64,000 bases of DNA from Parvibaculum sp. (GTDB taxonomy: Bacteria; Pseudomonadota; Alphaproteobacteria; Parvibaculales; Parvibaculaceae), in the NCBI RefSeq assembly GCF_030694575.1, contig NZ_JAUYUS010000123.1, positions 1 to 64,000 of the forward strand. The letters are read 5' to 3'. The stretch's first letter is position 1, and each line of letters starts with the position of its first letter. A program made the translations under genes and the position numbers. Positions 59,231-64,000 of this stretch are shown here, piece after piece. The notes beneath the pieces were generated by a model. That model was given only the letters and a program-made list of their open reading frames with translations. It made no database searches and had not been told where the DNA came from.

Positions 59231-59659
59231 ATGATTCCGAAGGACGAAAAAGCGTCGGAGTTCGAGAACCTGATCGCGCAGGCGGAAGCGGCTGTGGAGG
59301 CGCTTCGCGATACCTATCGTCAGCAGCTTGCCAAGGATGTCGATACGCTTTGTGAAGTCTGGTCGCGACTGGAGGCCGGAGCGCCGGTCGAAGGCATTCT
59401 CGATGAGCTTCACAGCATCGCCCACAATATCAAGGGGCAGGGCGGTTCCTTCGGCTACGATCTCGTTACCGATATCGGCGCTTCCTTTTGCCGTTATCTT
59501 CGCAGCGCTCCGCGCGTCGCACCCGAAGAACTCAATATCCTCCAGATGCACATCCGTATGCTGAAGACTGTCTCGGACAACAATATTTCCGGGGACGGCG
59601 GCGAAACGGGTGCGCGGATCGTCGAAAAACTTCGTATCCTGACCGGCGACGACGACTGA
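59231..59659 (+). CDS. Hpt-domain phosphotransfer protein
   Basis: 142 residues. A coiled-coil-like N-terminus (residues 8-50) leads to the Hpt motif AHNIKGQGGSFG, with His65 as the phosphoacceptor and Lys68-Gly69 following. The remaining helices complete a four-helix bundle. A single-domain Hpt relays phosphate between a hybrid kinase and a response regulator. The convergent gene nine bases away is a hybrid kinase without its own Hpt domain, which suggests they are partners. Confidence 0.8.
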   Translation: MIPKDEKASEFENLIAQAEAAVEALRDTYRQQLAKDVDTLCEVWSRLEAGAPVEGILDELHSIAHNIKGQGGSFGYDLVTDIGASFCRYLRSAPRVAPEELNILQMHIRMLKTVSDNNISGDGGETGARIVEKLRILTGDDD

Positions 59660-59667
59660 CGTCCCGC

Positions 59668-62202
59668 CTATCCGGCCAGCCGTTCCAGTTCTTCCAGCAT
59701 TCCCGCAAGCGCGTCGTCGGCCTGAGAAGCCTGCGGTGCCGACACGGCGGCTTTCGGTTCAGGTGTAGCCACGGGCTTGGCGGCTTCGCCGACGGCACGC
59801 GCCATCTCGGCCACCAGCACGTCGATCTTGAACGGCTTGGAGACGAAGCCGTTCATGCCGGCCGCCATATAGAGTTCGCAGTGTCCTTCCATCGCATGCG
59901 CGGTCAGGGCCACGATTGGAATCCTGTGCCAGGGTTCGTCGAAAGCTCGGATCACTTTTGTCGCCTGGATGCCGTCCATCACCGGCATCTGAATGTCCAT
60001 CAGGATGATGTCGAAGCTTCCCTCGCGCAGTTTACGGATCACCTCGACGCCATTTTCGGCAATGGTCAGCTCGTGGCCCAGCCGCTCCATCACCGCGGAC
60101 ATGAGTTTTTGATTCACGGGCTGGTCTTCGGCGAGCAACACTCTCAGTGATCCCGTCATTCCGGGCGGCGGGGATGTCTCGGCCGCCACCGGCTCTTCTT
60201 CCGGCGCGGTGCCTGCGACGATGCGGACGGGAAGGCGCACAGTGAAGCTGCTGCCTTCGCCTTCCGTGCTCTCGACGTCGATGGTGCCGTTCATCAGCGT
60301 CGTCAGCTCGCGGGTGATCGCGAGGCCGAGGCCGGTGCCGCCATAGGTGCGGGAGATCGAGGAATCTGCCTGCTGGAAGCGAGTGAAGAGTCGCGACAGC
60401 ATGGCTTCGGGAATGCCGATGCCGGTGTCGCGTACCATGAAGACGAGGTCCATCACGCCGGGCTCGGTGCGGGCGTGTGCGGTCAACGAGACGTTCACTT
60501 CGCCTTTCGGTGTGAACTTGATCGCGTTGCCGATGAGGTTGAACAGAATCTGGCGAAGGCGTGTCGGATCGCCGACGATACGCTGCGGGATATCGCCATA
60601 CTCGCTCTTCGTCAGGACGAGACCCTTTTCCACCGCATTCGGACGCAGGACCTCGACCACGGTTTCGAGGATGCTCCTCGGCGATGTCGGTTCCGGTTCG
60701 AGTTCAAGCCGCCCGGCTTCGAGCTTCGAGAGGTCGAGAATGTCGTTAAGGATCGTGAGCAGGCATTCGCCGGATTCACGGATCGTCGACACGCGGTCGC
60801 GCTGTTCCGGGGTCAGGCCGCCTGAGAGAAGGAGATCCGCCATGCCAAGAACGCCGTTCATCGGCGTGCGCAACTCGTGGCTCATTGTGGCGAGGAAGGT
60901 GGATTTCGCGCGGTTGGCGTTCTCCGCCGCTTCCTTCGCCACAGAAAGATCGTGCGCCGTCCGGGCGAGCTTCGCGCGCTCCTGCTCGAGCTGCAGCGAT
61001 GTGTGCTGAAGGTCGAGCACGCGATCCTGCAGTTCGAGTTGGCTGCGCTTCAGCTTTATTTCCGTCTGCTTCGCATTGCTGACGTCCGTTTCGACAACGA
61101 TGTAGTTGCGGATCGCGCCACGCGTATCGCGGATCGGGCGCACCTCGATCGAGGCCCAATACTGCTTGCCCTGTTTGGTGAGCCCGATCATCTCGACGTT
61201 GCGCGCCTCGCCGTCGGCGGCGCTTTCCGCAAGGATTTTCAGGGAGCCGACACCGGCGTGCCGGGTAAGGATGTCGCGCGGCAGCCGTCCTTCGATGTCC
61301 TCGCGGTCGAATGCGGTCATGCGAAGATAGCCGGCATTTGCCCAGACGATACGGCCCGTGCGGTCGGTAATCAGGACACCGGCATCGGTGCCGTTGGCGA
61401 CGAGAGCAAGCTGCTCGTTTTCGCGCAGACTGTGTTGCAGCCTGCCGAAGACCTGGCCGAAGAGCTGGGCGAGGTCGTCAAGTTCACCTTTGGGGATTTC
61501 ATGCGGCGGCTCGAAATGCCCACCTGCGCTTTCCCGGACGGCGCTTGCGAGCCGCTGGATGGGGCCGATCACGGCGGCATGGAGAACGATGAAGAGGGCG
61601 CCGAGCAGGATGACGGTCGTCACCATCCTGCGGAACGTGGAAGAGATGGTCGAAGCGGCAAGGTCGGCCCGCAAGGGACGCAAGTCGACAAAGGTCAAGG
61701 TGCCAAGTGCCGTGCCCGGTATCGCCGCGACATAGACCCAGCCGTCATGGCCGCGGAATTTCATTTCGAAGCCTTGAGGCCGCTTCAGGATGAAGCTCGC
61801 ATTGATTGCGGTGCGGACTTCCGGCGTGTCGATAAAGGCAGCCGTGTCCGGGATGCGGGCGGTCTCTTCGCCCTCGATCACGCGACCGGCGTCGTCGATC
61901 AGGTATACCGCCAGCAAATCCTGATGCCAGAGCGCCTCGCGCGATACGGCCTGGCTCGCTTCGCCGACCGTGAAGTCGCCGTCGAGATGCGATCGCATCG
62001 CGAGATGGTCGGCGATGCCGGCGGCCCGCTGCTCGACGCTTTCCAGCATCACGCTCCGAAGCTGGTAGTAGTCGACAACGGACTGGATGCTGGTGAGGAC
62101 CACCAGAACGGCGAGCATTTTCAGCGCAACGTCGCGCGCCGTCGGCCCGATAAACGAGCGAAGACGGCGATAGTCGAAGCTGGCATAGGCGTGTCCGCGC
62201 AT
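59668..62202 (-). CDS. hybrid sensor histidine kinase / response regulator
   Basis: 844 residues. Two membrane helices (about 28-44 and 193-212) flank a periplasmic sensor region, then a HAMP-like segment and a PAS domain (about 262-375) with a coiled coil. The kinase core has His442 in MSHELRTPMNG, the N box NLIGNAIKF, and GTGLGLAI. A receiver domain (687-805) has Asp736 in LMDIQMP. It lacks an Hpt domain, so phosphate would leave through a separate Hpt protein. The input signal is unknown. It diverges from the acyl-CoA synthetase gene across a 295-bp region with no other gene. Confidence 0.93.
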   Translation of the reverse strand: MRGHAYASFDYRRLRSFIGPTARDVALKMLAVLVVLTSIQSVVDYYQLRSVMLESVEQRAAGIADHLAMRSHLDGDFTVGEASQAVSREALWHQDLLAVYLIDDAGRVIEGEETARIPDTAAFIDTPEVRTAINASFILKRPQGFEMKFRGHDGWVYVAAIPGTALGTLTFVDLRPLRADLAASTISSTFRRMVTTVILLGALFIVLHAAVIGPIQRLASAVRESAGGHFEPPHEIPKGELDDLAQLFGQVFGRLQHSLRENEQLALVANGTDAGVLITDRTGRIVWANAGYLRMTAFDREDIEGRLPRDILTRHAGVGSLKILAESAADGEARNVEMIGLTKQGKQYWASIEVRPIRDTRGAIRNYIVVETDVSNAKQTEIKLKRSQLELQDRVLDLQHTSLQLEQERAKLARTAHDLSVAKEAAENANRAKSTFLATMSHELRTPMNGVLGMADLLLSGGLTPEQRDRVSTIRESGECLLTILNDILDLSKLEAGRLELEPEPTSPRSILETVVEVLRPNAVEKGLVLTKSEYGDIPQRIVGDPTRLRQILFNLIGNAIKFTPKGEVNVSLTAHARTEPGVMDLVFMVRDTGIGIPEAMLSRLFTRFQQADSSISRTYGGTGLGLAITRELTTLMNGTIDVESTEGEGSSFTVRLPVRIVAGTAPEEEPVAAETSPPPGMTGSLRVLLAEDQPVNQKLMSAVMERLGHELTIAENGVEVIRKLREGSFDIILMDIQMPVMDGIQATKVIRAFDEPWHRIPIVALTAHAMEGHCELYMAAGMNGFVSKPFKIDVLVAEMARAVGEAAKPVATPEPKAAVSAPQASQADDALAGMLEELERLAG

Positions 62203-62497
62203 GTCCCCGTCGTTCCCGCCGGACCGGGTCCGGTCAGCAAAAATCCGTTGGACCCACCGGTCCCCCCCCCATCCCTTCGGATGAGCTGTCTTTCATAGCA
62301 GGAGGGGGGTTAAGAGGTGCCTAAGCCGGGTTCCATCCGTCCGGACTTGCATGAAGTTTTTCCATGATTTTCAATGCGTTGCGTGGTCGGGAGCGGGTGC
62401 GGCGATGGGCGGCCATGTGAACGCAATGAATGCCGCGTAGGCTGGGCCGGCCGGCGGCGCCCCCCTCTTCCGGTCCACAGGTAACCGAGGAAGCTGA

Positions 62498-64000
62498 ATG
62501 TCGATCCGAAATCTAGACCGTATGTATGCCCCCCGCTCTGTCGCCCTCATCGGGGCAAGCGGGCGGGAAGGCTCCGTCGGCAACGTGCTCCTCAAGAACC
62601 TCCTCGGCGCGGGGCTGCCGGGTCCGGTATGGGCTGTCAATCCCCGCGGTGACCGGATCGGTGAAACGGAGGTCTATAGCGATGTGGCGAGCCTCCCCGG
62701 CGTGCCTGACCTTGCCGTCGTCGCCACGCCGCCGCAGACGGTGCCCGGGCTCATCTCGGAACTCGGCGCGCGGGGAACGAAGGCTGCCGTCGTGATCACG
62801 GCGGGTTTCGGTGAACTCGGTGAGGAAGGCCGCGCCCTGCAGACGCAAATGCTTGAAGCGGCCAGGCCGCATCTGCTGCGCATCGCGGGGCCGAACTGTC
62901 TCGGCATCATGACGCCGGGCAACGGCCTCAACGCCTCATTCGGTCACGTGCAGCCGGAGAAGGGCAATGTCGCCTTCGTCTCGCAATCGGGCGCCGTTGT
63001 CACCGCCGTGCTCGACTGGGCGACGAGCCGGGGCATCGGCTTCTCGCATATCGCCTCGCTCGGCGGCATGTCGGATGTCGATTTCGGCGACATGCTCGAT
63101 TTTCTCGCCGCCGACCCGCAAACGAAAAGCATTCTGCTCTATATCGAATCTGTCCGGGACGCGCGGAAGTTCATGTCCGCCGGGCGTCAGGCATCGCGGC
63201 TGAAACCGGTCATCGTCATCAAGTCCGGCCGCCATGAGGCGGGGGCGCGCGCTGCGGCGTCGCATACCGGCGCGCTTGCGGGATCGGATGCCGTCTACCA
63301 GGCGGCCTTCCGGCGTGCAGGCATGTTGCGCGAGGACGGGATCGAGGACCTGTTCGACGCCGTCGAAACGCTCTCCGCCCGGTCGGAACGCCGTCCGATC
63401 CTCGGCGACCGGCTCGGCATTCTCACCAATGGTGGCGGCGTCGGCGTCCTCGCCACCGATTTCCTGATCGACGAGGGGGGACGTCTCGCCGAGATCGCGG
63501 CGGAGACGATTGCCACGCTCGACGCCGTTCTGCCGCGCACATGGAGCCGCGCCAATCCCGTCGACATTATCGGCGACGCGGGCGCGGAGCGGTATGCCCA
63601 TGCGATGGAAGCGCTTCTGAAGGACAAGGGAACGGACGCCGTTCTCGTGATGAATTGCCCGACCGCCGTCGTGAACAATCTCTCTGCCGCCCACGCCGTC
63701 ATCGACGCGGCGGAAGCGTCGAGCAAACCCGTCTTCACCAACTGGCTGGGCGACAAGGGCGCGCGCGCCGCGCGGGAGGCATTTCAGACGCATCGCATTC
63801 CGACCTACGACACGCCGACAAGCGCTGTGCGGGCCTTCATGCTGCATGTCCGGCACGAGCGCAATCAGCGGCTGCTGCTCGAAATTCCGGCCGCCGGCCC
63901 GGCGGAACCGCAGCACGATCGCGAGGCCGCGCGGCGCCTCGTCGAAACGGCGCTCGCCGAGAACCGCGAATGGCTGAGCGAGGCGGAGGCGAAGCACCTC
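62498..64000 (+). CDS. NDP-forming acyl-CoA synthetase (acetate--CoA ligase family), partial
   Basis: 501 codons to the right edge, starting at the ATG at 62498 with AGGAAG upstream. The N-terminal CoA-binding domain begins VALIGASGREGSVGN. AGPNCLGIM and the SHTGALAGSDAVYQAAF segment, with its phosphorylated His, mark the succinyl-CoA ligase-like domains. The ATP-grasp domain would follow beyond the window. Family members interconvert acyl-CoA and acid with ADP or GDP, and some are used by fatty or aromatic acid degraders. The substrate is undetermined. Confidence 0.88.
   Translation, partial: MSIRNLDRMYAPRSVALIGASGREGSVGNVLLKNLLGAGLPGPVWAVNPRGDRIGETEVYSDVASLPGVPDLAVVATPPQTVPGLISELGARGTKAAVVITAGFGELGEEGRALQTQMLEAARPHLLRIAGPNCLGIMTPGNGLNASFGHVQPEKGNVAFVSQSGAVVTAVLDWATSRGIGFSHIASLGGMSDVDFGDMLDFLAADPQTKSILLYIESVRDARKFMSAGRQASRLKPVIVIKSGRHEAGARAAASHTGALAGSDAVYQAAFRRAGMLREDGIEDLFDAVETLSARSERRPILGDRLGILTNGGGVGVLATDFLIDEGGRLAEIAAETIATLDAVLPRTWSRANPVDIIGDAGAERYAHAMEALLKDKGTDAVLVMNCPTAVVNNLSAAHAVIDAAEASSKPVFTNWLGDKGARAAREAFQTHRIPTYDTPTSAVRAFMLHVRHERNQRLLLEIPAAGPAEPQHDREAARRLVETALAENREWLSEAEAKHL

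Overview
The window is a GC-rich bacterial chromosome segment, most likely from an alphaproteobacterium related to hydrocarbon-degrading Parvibaculum-like or Rhizobiales lineages. The clues are a CYP153 alkane hydroxylase with beta-oxidation and TetR neighbours, an Anbu/alpha-E/transglutaminase/ATP-grasp operon, bactofilin, AzlCD, GltBD, and dispersed repeats of types common in that class. The organism is an inference from gene families. I saw no tRNA, rRNA, CRISPR array or intact insertion sequence.

Positions 1-20000 form an exopolysaccharide locus. A minus-strand series runs from a polyprenyl glycosylphosphotransferase through a Wzx-type flippase, a 2-oxoglutarate/Fe(II) oxygenase, a sulfotransferase and a polysaccharide pyruvyl transferase to a Wzy-like polymerase cut by the left edge. 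Nucleotide-sugar genes follow (gmd, ugd, galU, manC), then VanZ, a short HD protein, a bactofilin, an MBL-fold hydrolase, a PF10118 protein and a second, WbaP-type, phosphotransferase. galT and galK face that phosphotransferase. Together they predict a Wzx/Wzy-type polymer carrying acidic sugars, possibly sulfated, pyruvylated and oxidised. No elongating glycosyltransferase lies in the window.

Positions 20000-25100 hold a PAP2-DUF368 fusion, which I think is the most unusual gene here: a putative undecaprenyl-phosphate flippase joined to a phosphatase-like domain with degraded motifs. Next come a GH4 alpha-galactosidase-type enzyme and a GH42 beta-galactosidase, which with galTK make a compact galactoside module.

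Positions 25200-32300 hold an MltB-like lytic transglycosylase, the four-gene Anbu operon, and an isolated pair of phage-tail-like genes. Positions 32300-42000 are catabolic: GST, an epoxide hydrolase-like protein, a FadJ-type enzyme, a TetR regulator, CYP153, a Rieske oxygenase with a palindromic operator candidate, and a MoxR/CoxE pair. Two dispersed repeat loci lie here.

Positions 42000-49300 look like a polysaccharide O-acetylation locus: two SGNH hydrolases, an MBOAT acyltransferase and a one-helix protein, with an 881-residue autotransporter embedded. Positions 49300-64000 are mostly housekeeping: azlCD, gltBD, a VOC protein, a threonine aldolase, an Hpt protein convergent with a hybrid histidine kinase, and an NDP-forming acyl-CoA synthetase cut by the right edge.
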